A DNA stretch of 64,000 nucleotides from Parietaria judaica (GCA_954871525.1 OX940862.1:36758232-36822231); one strand, 5' to 3'; counted from the first letter of the stretch, positions 21,579 to 35,225 are shown. Translations and numbers: made by a program. Notes: a model not told the origin generated them from the sequence alone.

Positions 21579-24500
21579 ATGATGACGAAAAATAGAATGA
21601 GCGATGATTACCGACATGGTGTTCAAGAATTTATGGATTTTGTGCGTTTAAACTTTAAAGAAGGAGATTTGATTAGGTGTCCTTGTCTTTTATGTGGAAA
21701 TTTAGTTTCGAAATCTATGAAAGTAGTCAAATCACATTTGTTAGCTATTGGTATTATGAGTTCCTATGATCATTGGTACTTTCATGGAGAAAAGATGCGT
21801 GGTAAGAGAGTCAATGATTTAGTTGAAGAAGAAGAAGGCGAAGACGAAGCCGATGACATTGGTGGTTTGATGGATGATATCGACTATAATTTTGTGGGAA
21901 GACCGCAATTATTAGAGTCGATGGTGGGGGATTTCGAAGAGCCTTTGTATGATGGGAGTAACACAACGAAAATAGGGTTTTTGGTATCACTATTCCATTT
22001 AAAGGCGGCAGGAAGTTGGACAAATTCTAGCTTTACGCAATTGTTGGAACTCCTTCGTGAAACGTTGCCGGCCGATAATAAAGTTCCGACAGGAATATAT
22101 GCGGCAAAAAAGACACTGGGCTTATTAGGTTTAAAGTTTGAAAAGTTTCATGCATGTCCAAAAGATTGTGTACTGTATAGGAACGAGCATACATAATTAA
22201 GTGAATGTCCACTGTGCAATGGGTCAAGGTGGAAGTCAGGAAAGGAGCCACATGACGGTATCAAAGGGGTTCCGCAAAAAGTATTATGGTACATTCCCCC
22301 ATTCACCCACCTCAAACACATGTTTAACAATATTAATCACGCGAAGAACATGGTTTGGCACTAAAAACATCAGAGTAATGATGGCATTTTAAAACACCCT
22401 TGTGATGCTTCACAGTGGAAAAGTTTTGATACTCGGTATCCGGAATTCAGCTCAGAACCCGGGAATTTGCGTCTCGGTTTGGCAACAGACGGGATGAATC
22501 CTTTCGGTAACATGAGTAGTCGCTATAGTGTTTGGCCGGTAATACTTTGCAACTACGATCTCCCTCCGAAGTTGTTATGAAGCGGAAGTTCTTGATGTTG
22601 ACTCTTTTAATTTCGGGACCGAGCCAACCAGGAAATGACATCGACGTCTACTTGGCACCTTTGGTCGATGATCTAAAGATGATGTGGAACGAAGGAATTG
22701 AGATCAACGATGCTTACCGACGCGAAGTGTTCAAGTTGAAAGCAATGTTAATGTGGACAATCAATGACTTCCCGGCGTACGGAAACTTATCTGGTTACTC
22801 GGTGAAATGTTCTATTGGTTGTCCAGTCTGCATCAAAAATACATCTTCAATCCGGTTCAAACATGGGAAGAAAACAGTTTTTCTCGACCATAGGATATTT
22901 TTACCGAGAGATCACCCGTACAGAAAGAAAGAAAAAAAGTTTAATGGACATCAAGAACATCGACCTCCTCCAAAAATTTTGAACGGTGAAGATGTCTATA
23001 AACTGATTTGTGAAGAGACTTATGAAGTGCTTGGAAAAAGAACGTCGAGTGGTAAGAGGAAGCAAAATAAATTTGAAGATAGACCGTTCAAAAAATTATC
23101 AATCTTCTACGAGCTCCCGTATTGGAAGACGCATTACGTTCGACATTGTTTGGACGTTATGCACATTGAAAAAAATGTATGTGAAGCGATTGTTGGTACA
23201 ATGCTTGACGATCCAAATAAAACAAAAGACGGGAAAAATGCTCGACAAGATCTCGTTGAATTGGGTATAAGACCGGATTTGCATCCTAAAATGGCTGGAA
23301 ATAAGACATTACTACCACCGGCTGTCCACAATTTATCAAGAGCGGAGCGAACGAAGCTTTATGGATGGCTTGCGGCGATAAAAGTTCCCAAAGGTCATTC
23401 TTCGAACTACAAGAGGTTTTTATCTATGAAAGATTTGAGACTTATCGGAATGAAGACTCACGATTGTCATATGTTGCTTCAACAAATACTGCCTCTTGCA
23501 TTGCGAGGGTTTTTGCCAAAGGAAGTTCGATTCGCAATTTCAAAGTTATGTGAATTTTTCAACAAAATTGTCTCTAAAACTATTAAGGTTGAAGGTCTTG
23601 ACGAGTTGCAAGCGGGCTTGGTGAAAACCCTATGTATGCTCGAGATGTTCTTTCCACCCTCATTTTTTGACATCATGATTCACTTAACCGTTCACCTAGT
23701 ACGGGAAGTGAAGTTATGTGGACCTATATTTCTACGGTGGATGTATCCAATTGAACGGTATATGAAAGTCTTGAAAGGATGCATGAAGAATTACAATCGA
23801 CCAGAAGGGAGCATTGTCGAAGGATATATGGCAAAAGAGTTGGTTGAATTTTGTGTAGAGTATTTCCCGAGAACTCGGCCAATTGGTGTTCCCAAATTAG
23901 CCAAAGCGGAATCCAAAGGCTTATGTGCAGGTAATTATTATAATTTTTTTATAAATAAATACGATGCTAATATTTTATTAAGTGTTGAATATAATATTTA
24001 TTTTGATGTTTTTATGCACAGCAAATCCTTCAACTGTCAACCGAAAAAATGGGAGCAAGCCGTTCTCCATGTGTTGCACAATTTAGACGTCGTGGAATCC
24101 TTTATCGATGTGCATATGAATGAGTTAAGGTCTACTTATCCAAAAAAGTAAAAAAAAACGAAAAATGGCTAAAAGAAGAGCATAACCGTACGTTTGCAAA
24201 GTGGATCGATGAATATTGTTATGCAAGAAGAAAGAGTTTAGATGAGACATTATTGAAGATCTCTAGCGGGCCTTCACAAGTAGTTACCAGGTACACGTCA
24301 TGGTACGTTAACGTGTACACGTTTTACACAAGCGAAATGGACAAAAAACACCCCGTACAAAATAGTGGTGTTACATTCTTTGCGGAAGGAGTCCATGTTG
24401 CGTCGGCCAAGGATAAAAATCCAAAACAAGCTTTTATGAGCTATTTTGGCTATGTAGAAGATATTTGGGAGCTCGATTATTGTGGTTTGCGAGTTGGATT

Positions 24501-24837
24501 GTTTAAGTGCAAATGGGCGGACAACAACCACGTAAAAGTTACCAATGATGGAGTTACGGTTGTTGACTTCAAACGGATGAGTCATGCCAATGATTCATTC
24601 ATGTTGGCATCCCAAGCATCTCAAGTGTTTTATGTCTCGGACCCGGTCGATCAAGAATTATCTCTCGTCGTGCATGTGAATGCGAGAAATGTAGAAGAAT
24701 CGAATGAAGAAGTTGAAGACATCACTACCATCGCACCATTCTCCATCGGGCTACAATCGTTTGAAGACGTTGATGATGATGATGATGATGTTTCGTTTTT
24801 GCTACGTCGAGATATCCCGGCATTGGAAATTGATTGA
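21579..24837 (+). pseudogene. CACTA Tnp2-type transposase (TnpD-like), broken
   Basis: Transposase of the CACTA element. Domains in order: an N-terminal transposase-associated zinc-ribbon-like domain (YRHGVQEFMDFVRLN, CPCLLCGN, VVKSHLLAIGIMSSYDHWYF); the Tnp2 core (LRLGLATDGMNPFGNMSSRY, LISGPSQPGNDIDVYLAPLV, GYSVKCSIGCPVC, HYVRHCLDVMHIEKNVCEAI, the last including the conserved D-H-E cluster); a DUF4218-like part (LPLALRGFLPKEVRFAISKL, MYPIERYMKVLKGCMKNYNR); and a DUF4216-like end (YFGYVEDIWELDYCGLRVGL). An intron interrupts it at about 23931-24021. Lesions: TAA at 22194-22196, TAA at 22362-22364, a frameshift near 22560-22580 and a frameshift in the A run at about 24146-24160. Coding similarity persists through all of these, so inactivation looks recent relative to the insertion. 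Confidence 0.88.
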
Positions 24838-25044
24838 ATAATATGTCTATTGTAATAATGTTATATTTTGGTCTTGTTTTTCATGTATGAACAATTAGTT
24901 ATCATGTTTATTTAATTGGAAATTGATTGAACAATTATTTTTCGATTAGTTATCTTTTAAAATTTTACTATTTGGAAATTTATTGAACAATTGTTTTTAT
25001 AAATAAGTTTGTTAAATAAATGTAAATTTGGTTCATTTTGTACT

Positions 25045-26065
25045 TAATACCGCGGCCTTTTAAACAAGTGTCGCGGCGCGTTTCATACGAGAAAAAATTG
25101 CCGCGGCTTTTCTCAAACAGGCCGCGGCGAGTTGCATAAGGCAGAGGGTATTTACGTGAATTCAAAGGGACACCGCGGCTTATACATACCGACGCCTTGG
25201 CATATGTACATAAAGCCTCGGCGTATTTCGTTCATGCCGCGGCATATATCGCATAGAAATTATACAGAGAGCATGCGTTTTCTGCAGGCAAAGAAATGCC
25301 ACAACGTACAAAGAATATGCCTTGGCATGCCAGAAAAGCCGAGGCATAGTACAACCATGCCGCGGCATTCTTAGACAAAAACTAAACACATAGACCAAAC
25401 CAAATTTTTACGCGTGCGTTAAATCATGTTATGCCGCGGTAATGTCGTACATGACGTGGCGTTTGTAGACGAGCCTCGGCTCGATTATTTTTGTGCCGCG
25501 GCGTATTTACATACCAAAATATCGAAGAGTCTGTGTTAAGTTAAATCTTAACGTGCCGCGGCCTTGTTAATAACATGCCACGACGCGTTTCATACGGGAT
25601 ACAAAATGCTGTGGCGTTTCAAGACAAGCCGTGGCGAGTTTCATATTTAGCGTGGATAAATAGGTAAATTCAACATGACGCCGCGGCTTTAGTATATCTA
25701 CGCCTTGACATGAGTACATAAAGCCTCGGCGCGCATATATAGTGCCGCGGCATAAAGTGCGTACAAATTATACAGAGAGCATGCTTTCTGGAGGCCAAAT
25801 CTTGCCGCGGCGTACCAAAATAGGCCGTGGCATGACCGGAAGGACGAGGTGTATGCCGCGGTATAGTATGTAACTGCCGCGGCGTACCTGTACGAGCCCC
25901 GGCTCATTTATTTCATGCCATGGCGTATTTACATCCCAAAGTTATACAGAGTCGGTGTTATTTCGAACCTCAACATGCCCCGGCTTACATAAACCACGCC
26001 CTGGCGTGTATTTTTCCACGTTGGACTACGCCGCGGCAGAATCAAGGTTATGCCGCGGCATGTAT
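25045..26065. repeat. Large internal GCCGCGGC-type array
   Basis: More than thirty copies of GCCGCGGC or variants, with full palindromes at 25234-25245, 25357-25368 and 26050-26061. It lies between the transposase and the next gene. The AAATTATACAGAGAGCATG spacer seen in the 18.4-kb and 19.8-kb arrays recurs here twice, showing the arrays share ancestry. Confidence 0.75.
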
Positions 26066-26679
26066 CGGGATTTTCATACAACGATCGCGTTTTTCCGTTG
26101 TCCAAAGCCGTTTTTTAATTTTTTATTCGATTTTAACCAGATTTCTCTCCATTTTTATCACATTTCAGCCCTATTCCTTCCATATTTTTCTTTAACTCTC
26201 CTCTCTTCTCTCTTCTCTCTTCTCTCCTCTCTCTTCTCTCTTCTCTCTTCTTCCTCTCTCTCTTCTATTTTCTCCCATAACATCGCCGTCGCCGTGCTCC
26301 GCCGTGCCCCACCGTTATCCGCCGTGCTCCGCCGCCGACGTATCATTGTCGTGCCCTAACTCCGTTGAGGTGTGCTTCATCTTGTTTCTTCAACAAGCTA
26401 AGTCCTATCCCGTTCCCTAACTCCGAGTTATTGATTCTAACAAGGTTAGAATCCTATCCGAATTCAATATTACATATGTATTGCATTTTGTAAATCTTTG
26501 CCATGACATGTTTTTATGCTTTTGTTGTCTTTCATGTTTTCCATGAAATGTTGTTTTTATGCTTTTGTTGTCTTGAATGTTTGCAATGAAATGTATTTGT
26601 TGTCTCGAGTTATTTGATGTTTATGAATTTTTGGAAACGAGTCAAATATATATTTAGGAAAGTTAGCTACTACTTGAAT
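26066..26679 (+). other. Leader of the transposase-peptidase gene
   Basis: CT-rich tracts (26196-26265), CCGTCGCCGTGCTCCGCCG-type repeats (26285-26340) and possible leader splice signals upstream of the ATG at 26680. Resembles the leader of gene A in composition. No separate gene seen. Confidence 0.35.
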
Positions 26680-29400
26680 ATGTCGGAGCGAGAAGTAACT
26701 AGGCCATCAACCGATCGAGAAGAAACGTCATCATCCGATGAAGAAGAAACTACGCCCGGTTAGTAGTATTGTTATTTTGTTTAAGGTATTGTATTTCATT
26801 AAATCTATCTAGTATATAAAATTTATAATTTATTACTTTATTTGTTTCTAGTTCTTAACAAAAATGACGAAGTAGCAAAATGTAGAAGAAAACTTAGAGG
26901 AGAAGGAAAAAGAAAAGTGAACCTCATGAAAAGTATCACTATCTTAAAGCATAAGGGGGAAAAAATACTTGTGAGATTTGATGAGAAAAAACAACCGGAT
27001 GGAAGAGATGGTGATCTTTTAGCTAGTTGGATTGGTGTTCTTGCTCGGGAATTTATTCAATTTACTATATCCGATTGGAGATTGAAGAGTTTAAAAAAGG
27101 TGAAACATAGGATATGGGATGAAATCCAACAAGCATTTGTTATTCTGAACGAGTACAAGAAGATGTGTTTATCTTGTGCCGGGGAATCGACAAGATACTT
27201 CCGGTATGATCTCTCTACCCTATTCAAGATAGATCCAAATGATAAAAGAATCTTCGAGCGACCGGATATTGTTAAGAAGTATTACACGAGCATCACGGAC
27301 GAACATTGGGAGGAGTTTGTTAATATTAGATTAAGCGATGAGTTCAAATAAGTCTCGAATCAAAACAAAGCTAATAGGGCTCTCGTTGAGTACCCCTCTA
27401 GATCGGAAGCTCGATCAAATTCTAGTAAGGGTTTTAATTTTATATTTTAAATTTAATCTATTGTCTATAATTGAATAACATTTTCTTTTGTTTCGTAGTT
27501 TGAAAAAAACGCTGTATGGGCGACAAAGCCGGAACTTTGGATCGAAATGAGGAATAATGAGGATGGTTCATTAAAGGATCCAAATCTAGAGCTTATTGTA
27601 AATAAAATAGTAAGTGCAATGAGTTTATTTGTATATTATTGACTTAAATATTTGTAATAATTCATTTTGTTATTAGGTTGAATGTACCACTCAAATTGTG
27701 GACGACGATGAGGAAGAAGATATTTTGACAAGAGCTTTGGGGAAGAAAGAACATCCCGGACGAGTTCGGGGACAATCCAAATACGTCTCAAAGCGAGCAT
27801 TTTACAAACAAGCCAAAGACTAACCGAATCCCCTCGTTCAAAGTCTCCTAGCCGAAATTAAAGATTTGAAAGTCAAGTCGGAAGCGAGAGATGCGGCTTT
27901 CGAGGAATGGAAGGCTAAAGTGGAACAAATGAACCAAGGATCATCTTCAAGAAATATTCAAGGTAGTAATGAAACACTCGATGCGCATAGTCCGGTAAGT
28001 CAACCTCTTGCTCTTTTAGCACCGATTGAATTGAATTTTGATGATGATCGTAATCCCGCAACAAAGGCTAAGGGAAAAGATTTTATTTCGAAAGGACCGA
28101 GTCTAGGGAGTAACGAGCCTTGTGATGTGCAAAGTCCGGGAAGGCCACCGTTTACTCCCGTAGCGCCGGTTAATGTGCAATTTGATGAAGGTCAAATTCC
28201 CGCGAAAAAGGCTAAGCGTAAAGGGTTCCTTTCGAAAGGACCGAATAGAGAGAATATCAAATCTTTTAATGTGCAAAGTTGCGCTAGTCAATCGATTGCT
28301 CCTTCACCGGAGCTTGCGAACGTTCAAATTCAAGCTAAAAAGGCAAAGAGCTCGCCTTTGGTTTCAAAAGGACCTATTCTAGGTATTGGCGGAATTTCCG
28401 CGGTTGATCCGGCGTCGTCTATTCCAAATACGCCCATTTCATTTAATGAAGGTGTTGATTGTCTCCTTTTTGCGGAGGGAATCGTTGAGCACGTCGCAAC
28501 CGGGAAGGTGTTCCTAAAAAATGAAGAGGTTGGAGAGAAAATTCACAACATACCGTTGGATAGAGATCATCGTCGGGTGTTAGTAGAAGTGTCAATGTCT
28601 AAAGACCCTATTCCTCTCCCGGTATCGGTTCAATGGATCGAAACCATTGATGACGCGGTGGGGACCTTTGTGCCTTGGTCAGTGTCCCTTATTGAAGAAT
28701 TAAACTCCAAAGGTAATCAAGCTCCCAAACCTAAGCCCAAAAATATAGCCAAAAGTTCGTATTACAATGAAATGGCACAAAAGATTAACTTGAACCATGT
28801 TAATCCCCGATTGAGAGCGTTAGCGTCTTATGCAAACGACTATATGCTTGCAAAGGGAAAGAAAATAGCAGTTGAGCTTGATAAGAGTTTGTGTGATTTC
28901 GCTCCGTTGTTGAATTTTGATGATACACGTGAATTTCTCCTCTTTCAAGACTTGACCGTACTATGGATAATGATTTGTCAAAGGTATGTTTCCATTTTCA
29001 TTTGCGATTTCATAATTATTAAATATATAAATTACTGATTCATTTGTTATGCATTAGTTATTGTTATTTTTATTTGTAGTTATTTGCAAGAAAATCACAT
29101 TCGCAATCCAGACATTTACGGTTTTCTTCCGCCATATGAAGACATCGGGTCCAACAAAAAAGTAGGAGATGCTAAGAAAAATGCATTAAAACTTGATGTT
29201 GATCGATACTACAAACTTATACAAAATTGCAAGAATGGCAAAAGATTGTTAATGCCTTACAATAGTCGTCACCATTGGATTCTTCTTGTTTTTAACCCTT
29301 GGAAGGCTACCGTAGCGAAGTTTGATTCTCTTCCCAATTCAAGCAGTTTAAATAGCCACTTAGAGCAATTTTTTTAAAAGTAAGTATTCTAAAACATAAT

Positions 29401-30094
29401 TGTTGATGCAGGATTTCACCCTCCTTGGGAAAAACGACACCAAGGTGTAAAACTACACGTTGGGGGCGAACGACACAAGACCCAAAGGAAATTGGGCCTC
29501 ACACGAACTATCAGGCCTAACAAAGCAGCCCAGAATCACGGGCCCATCAAGAGTCCCACTCCGAAGCTTAGTCAGCAAGAGCCAAGTCTCCTTGAAGACC
29601 AAGCCCACGAAGACCAAGCCCACGAGGACCAAGCAGCTCTTCCAAAGATTGAGCAACCCCGAAGACTAGGCGTGCTCTCCTTTTATTGACCAACCCAGAG
29701 TCCTCCACGTGGAAAGGCACCAAATACCACGTCGTCGAAACTTTACACGTGGTGATCAAAGCGATGACGAAGAGAGATTTGCTTAGTCTACTAGCCGTTA
29801 CTAGATTATAGGAAATAGACGTTGTAATCTAGGCTATAAATAAAGCCTACGAAGTAACCTAACACAGATTCAATTCGTTCTACACTTTACACTAGCTTTT
29901 CACTCTGTATTCACTTTGCTACCAATCAAATATATAAATTCTTTATTATCGCTCTATCCTTTACAATTTCTTCATCTCGTGACTTCATTCACCGAAGTGG
30001 ATTTTATCTCATAAAGTTAAGATCCATCGTCGTATTCATCGTAAACAGAGTGCTATCACTTTGTGACAGTTGGTCGTGATTATTCACATCAACA
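29401..30094 (+). repeat. 5' LTR of the Gypsy-type element
   Basis: TG...CA ends. A TATA element GGCTATAAATAAAGCC at about 29831 is followed by the presumed transcript start. Contains a short CACGAAGACCAAGCC / CACGAGGACCAAGC tandem repeat near 29606-29634. Confidence 0.92.
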
Positions 30095-30113
30095 GTTTGG
30101 CGCCGTCTGTGGG
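30095..30113 (+). promoter_or_regulatory. Primer-binding site
   Basis: GTTTGGCGCCGTCTGTGGG directly follows the 5' LTR end. This is the tRNA-primer match used to start minus-strand cDNA in Gypsy-type elements of the Tat/Athila group. Which tRNA is not resolved here. Confidence 0.75.
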
Positions 30114-30164
30114 AAATCTTTATAGATTCCTACCCAACCAAGTTCCCAGCAAGCAAACGGACGA

Positions 30165-30617
30165 ATGGCAAGCGGAACATCGAGCGGGAATCTCACGACC
30201 AACCCCTCGGAGACCGCGGCGGATTACAATGTAAAAGCCATGTTGGAGACTATCCTCAAGCAACTCGAAGAAGGTGCCGAATCGAGAGAGGATTTCCAAA
30301 CTAAATTGGAGAACCTCGCCCAGGGGCAGTCCCAGATCGAGGGAACACTGTCCGAAGCGTTTAGCTCGATAAAAGCCCAATCTTCATCAGCGCCACGCAT
30401 AGACCTCAGACAAGGAAAGACTCCAGATTTTTCTGGAATCCAGGTCAACCCAGGACCGACCGAGGTGGAAAACACCTCAGGCACACTGGAGGGGAAAAAC
30501 CCCACCATGGGCCCACTAGGGCCTGAAAATCACGGGGCGACAGCCAACCGCGTTTCCGCCGAACACCCCGGCACCGGATTGGGAGCAATCCAATCCAATT
30601 ACGGTGCGTCAAGATAA
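30165..30617 (+). CDS. Short Gag-like ORF of the Gypsy-type element
   Basis: A 150-residue frame starting MASGTSSGNLTTNPSETAAD. A coiled-coil-like stretch VKAMLETILKQLEEGAESRE and Gln/Glu-rich NLAQGQSQIEGTLSEAF come next, then a Pro-Gly-rich tail. The position just after the primer-binding site is that of Gag in Tat-like elements, and the coiled coil fits an N-terminal Gag piece, but there is no capsid core or zinc knuckle. It stops at 30617 and similar codon use does not clearly resume. Whether it is translated is unknown. Confidence 0.45.
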   Translation: MASGTSSGNLTTNPSETAADYNVKAMLETILKQLEEGAESREDFQTKLENLAQGQSQIEGTLSEAFSSIKAQSSSAPRIDLRQGKTPDFSGIQVNPGPTEVENTSGTLEGKNPTMGPLGPENHGATANRVSAEHPGTGLGAIQSNYGASR

Positions 30618-31029
30618 CCCGACGACCCCAGATTCCAGACCCACTCCATTAAGGAAAGCGGTAAAAAATTCACCTTCACGGGGCCTCCAAAGGGGACCTG
30701 ACAAGGTAAAGGGGAAAATCCCCCCAGTCAATCAATTTTCGAACTGATTATAAATCACCCCGAAAAGAACGAGGTGAACAAAAATCTTCAAGAAAAACTC
30801 GATCTTATGCTTCAATCTGTCTCGCATCGAGAAGACTCTTATTGGGTTCGAAACCTTGACACGTCTTTACGTCTCCCCGCGAGCATAGAGCGCTCTCTTA
30901 TAAAAGACGACTTTGGATTTCACCAAGGTCCTTATCGCCTTGACTCGCACTCGAGCTTTGGTAACGTCTACTCTGCCGAATTAGGCATCACCTGGCATTT
31001 GGCAGCGATATTTGGGATGTCAAAAATCC

Positions 31030-33840
31030 TCTGTGGCAATTAGTTTGCTTCACCTCGTATTTCGCGACGAACCCGAATCCTTATTCGGGTAGCAGCAAAG
31101 TGATATCCGGTGCCTTAATTCACCGCCCCGAGTTTCTTTCACCTCGGATCTGTATCCAGACAGTAAACGAGGTGATAATTGACGTCCAATTTTTTTTATC
31201 ATATTTGGCTTGGCGATCACTTCGAATCCTCATTCAGGTAGCAGCCGAAATGATATTCGGTGCCTTAATGCACCGCCCCGAGTTTCTTTCAGCTCGGATC
31301 TGTATCCAGACAGTAAACGAGGTGATAATTGACGTCCAATTTTTTTTTTATCATATTTGGCTTGGCGATCACTTCGAATCCTCATTCAGGTAGCAGCCAA
31401 AATGATATCCGGTGCCTTAATGCACCGCCTCGAGTTTCTTCACCTCGGATTTGTATTCAGACAATAAACGAGGTGATAATTGACGTCTTATTTTTATCAT
31501 ATTTGGCTTCGCGATCACTTCGAATCCTCATTCGGGTAGCAGCCGAAGTGATATCCGGTGCCTTAATGCACCGCCTCGAGTTTCTTCACCTCGGATTTGT
31601 ATTCAGAAAATAAACGAGGTGATAATTGACGTCTTATTTTTATCATATTTGGCTTCGCGATCACTTCGAATCCTTATTCGGGTAGCAGCCGAAGTGATAT
31701 CTGGTGCCTCAATGCACCGCCCCGAGTTTCTTTCACCTCGGATCCGTATTCGGACAGTAAACGAGGTGATAATTGACGTCCCGTCTTTATCATAATTGGC
31801 TTCGCGATCACTTGAATCCTCATTCGGGTAGCATCCGAAGTGATATTCGGTGCCGTAACGCACCGTTCCTGAGTTCCTTTCACCCCGGATCCATATTTTG
31901 ATAGTGAATAAGGTGACAGTAGACGTCCTATTTTATCATATGTGGCTTCACGATGACCTCGAATCCTCATTCTGGTAGCAGCCAATGTGATATCCGGTGC
32001 CGTAATGCACTTCCATCAAGTTCTTTTCGTCTCGGGTCCATATTCGGACAGCGAATGAGGTGATAGTAGACTTCCTATATTTATCATCTTCGACTGCTTG
32101 ACAAACTCGAATCATTATTGAGGTAGAAGCCAATGTCATATTACGATGCTGTAATGCATCAATCACGAGCTTTTTTCATCTCGGATCTCGCAATGACCTC
32201 GGATCTATATTCGGGTAGCAATCAAGGTGACGGTATACATCATGTTTTTATCGTCTTTGGCTCCGCAAGCACTTCGAATCCTTATTTAGGCAACAGTCGA
32301 AATGAAATCCACTTTCGTAATGCATTGGCCATGAGTCCCAATCGCCTCGGACCTCGAGGTGACCCCGGATCCATATCCGGGCAGCGACCGATGTGATAGT
32401 GGACACCCCGTATTTATCGTCTTCGGGACAAGACGACACGACCAAATATGTGTGACCCAAAGTAAGGGTTGTGAACTCTAAAGTCCACAACGCCGCCATG
32501 ATTCCCCCCGATATTGATCGCCTCGTCCGAATCAACATGCACCTCTTTCATTCCTCAAATCACCAATGCAAAGATCATAAAGATTGAGATGATTAATATC
32601 CCCCGTTATGAAGCGAGGATGGACCTAGGAGCACATCTCCTGTTCCTCCACATCGCAATGGGGAGAGCTTATCTCAAAGCATCAGAGAGACCGGGTAATG
32701 TCATATCTTTGCCCAACAGTCGGTAGAAACCGCGCTCAAATAGTTCTACGAACTAGAAACATATTCGACCGGCCCTTCGACCAACTCACGCGGTGAAAAA
32801 ACGAGCCACTAAGGACCTTCATCTTCCGCCTTAAGTACGTACTGTCCCGTCTCACATGGGTCAGCAATGAAACGACAATCGTCGCGCTCACCTCGGGTGG
32901 TACAAATTAAAATTCAGGCGTGACATCCGCGTGAATCGCTATACGTTGATCAAAGACGTGATGCATCTTAATAGATTTTGCTTCACCTTGGATCTCTATC
33001 CAAACAACAACCGAGGTGATAGCTTTCTCCATGATACATGCCATCTCCAACCTCACAAGCATCTCGGATCTATTTCCGAGCACCATACGAGATGATATTT
33101 GATATTGCAACGTATTTTCATCGAATCACTTCACCCCCGGTCTGGCACTCCCCTCGGATCATTATCCGAGCGCAACCAAGGTGTGCGTGAGCATCCTGAT
33201 TTTATCATCTTCGGCCTCACAATGAACTCGAATCTTCATTGAGGCGACAACCGAGGTGATATCCAATGCCATAATGCATTTGTTATATGTCTGCTTCACA
33301 TCGGGTCTCACAAAGACCTTGGATCCATATCCGGGCTCTAAACGAGGTGAAAGTGAACACATTGATTTGCGTAGTTTTCGGACTCACAACAAATTTGAAT
33401 ACTCATTTGGGCAACAACCAAAGTGATATTTGATGCCTTAATGCATCGAAAATCTGTTAGATTCACCACGGGTCATACAACGACCTCGAATCTTAATTCG
33501 GGCAGAAAACGAGATGATATTTTTCTCCACAATACGTGTCAAATTTGACCTCGCAAGAACTTTCACGGCGAAATTCAGGGTGATATTTGCTTGTGGAATA
33601 TATCTCCAATCAATTTGCTTCACATTCGGTTTGACAGTGACCTCGGGTCCATACCCGAGTAGCGACCAAGGTGTGAGTTAACACCAAGGTTCTAGTGTCA
33701 CGTGGCCCCATACAACCAGAAATCTAGATTCGGGTGACGACATATGCCCCGATTTGTATTACATTTGATTCTGCAATGATCTCGGATCCATATCCGAGCA
33801 ACAACCGATTTGACATCCAATACCCTAAGGCATCACGGGA
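31030..33840. repeat. Diverged tandem array, about 147-151 bp period
   Basis: The unit contains ACGAGGTGATAATTGACGTC, TTATCATATTTGGCTT, GATCACTTCGAATCCTCATT, GGTAGCAGCCGAAGTGATAT and GGTGCCTTAATGCACCGCC. Starts of the GGTGATAATTG landmark at 31171, 31321, 31472, 31618, 31765 and 31912 give steps of 150, 151, 146, 147 and 147 bp. Units further right are increasingly diverged but still show CCTCGGATC, GGGCAGC.ACC.AGGTGATA and TAATGCAT. About 17-19 units in all. The array fills the place where pol would be. Confidence 0.85.
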
Positions 33841-34918
33841 TAAGCTATGCAACTCTCATTGAATTGGAAGACAATCTTCCTCCGCAAGGCCAAGACCCAA
33901 GAGCACATCCGAGCCATGATGATGAACTTTGGCACTTCGAGGACGCGCCTTCGAAAGTATAATTGGCAAGTAGGTACTTCAACAAACAAACCGGTTCGAG
34001 GTACCCCTTCTCTTCCTGACTATGTTTATTTATTTTTTCATCGGGGTGGGAGTGTATACCACACATATACGCATCCACTATCACAAAATTTTTCTTGAAA
34101 AACATACGCGTAAACGAGGCGGTCAAGCTCGTGCCGTTTACGCAACCTCAGCTCGCGAGTCAAAGCAAGCTCATAGGTAGTGCAAAAGAATTTTGAGTGT
34201 TCACCGGAGAAGGAGTAACATAACGGGAATAGAAGGACAGGAAACTTTATGAGCAGAATGCACAATCCTTAACGGAAAAGGCCAGACACAAAATTGTGAC
34301 TCAGACCTCATAAAGCATATGGACACCCGACACTGAAATGTCAAAAAACTCCAAATGGCTTCAACTAATGATTCGAACGAGGTGAAATTAAAAGCCTTGA
34401 AATTGAAGAATTATAGCTTACCCTCCAGAGGAATCAGAATAGACCTCCACAAAGAGGTCAAACCGTACGCGTACGGACGAAGATGGCTGCTCATTAATGT
34501 CATGTGAACATTCCCATGATAGTTAAATGACGAGCTCGAATCTTATCTGCAAAATACATGCTACCCGCGGTCAGACCGAGATAAATCTCGGACTCCCGGG
34601 ATGAAATTCGCGACAAAGTGTTGGAACTCGTAAAACGAATTTCAATTCGACAACAGAGACCCTGAACACTATGTTGGGTCATCATCGTACGGAAAAACAA
34701 AATAATATGAGATCCAACAGTAACTCATTATACTCTATCTCGTTTAAGAAACAATGGGAGCACATTTATTGCACCCATGCAATCATCCATAACGTGAAGT
34801 TCACATGACTCCACCGCGAATAAAGTATGAAGTGCTTGCAAGCGTTCGAAGCACCTCGGAACCTTTTTACAAAGTGACCCCCTTCCTCGAAGTACATCGC
34901 CTATCATAACAATCTCAA

Positions 34919-35225
34919 TGCGTCTTAGTTTCCCGATATTCGATTTCAAAGTACGGGTCCAACCCCAAAAAGTTGCCCAGAAAAGAAAACATCTAGGGAT
35001 CAACCTACAAGACCTTAAAGCGTCTTAGTTTCCCGAGATTCGATTTTGAAGTACGGGTCCAACCCCAAAAGTTTCCCGGAAAAGAAAACATCTAGGGATC
35101 AACGTAGAAGACCTCAAAACGTCCTAGTTTCCCCAGATTCAATTTTGAAGTACGAGTCCAACCCCAACGCAAAGGAAAGTTGCTCGGAAAAGAAAACATC
35201 CAAGGGATCAACATACAAGAACTTT
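34919..35225. repeat. Three-copy tandem repeat, about 100 bp
   Basis: CGTCTTAGTTTCCCGATATT at 34921 recurs at 35021 and 35120 in slightly altered form. Each copy continues with AAGTACGGGTCCAACCCC and GAAAACATCTAGGGATCAAC. Inside the Gypsy-type element; non-coding. Confidence 0.85.

Noticed and set aside
25045..26065. CRISPR-like appearance of regularly recurring short repeats
   Set aside because: The repeat is an 8-12-bp palindrome with variable spacing and many variants inside a plant CACTA transposon; there are no constant-length spacers or cas genes.
31030..33840. Open frames of 60-100 codons on both strands in the tandem array
   Set aside because: They repeat with the 150-bp unit, occur in both directions and match no protein; they are by-products of the repeat.
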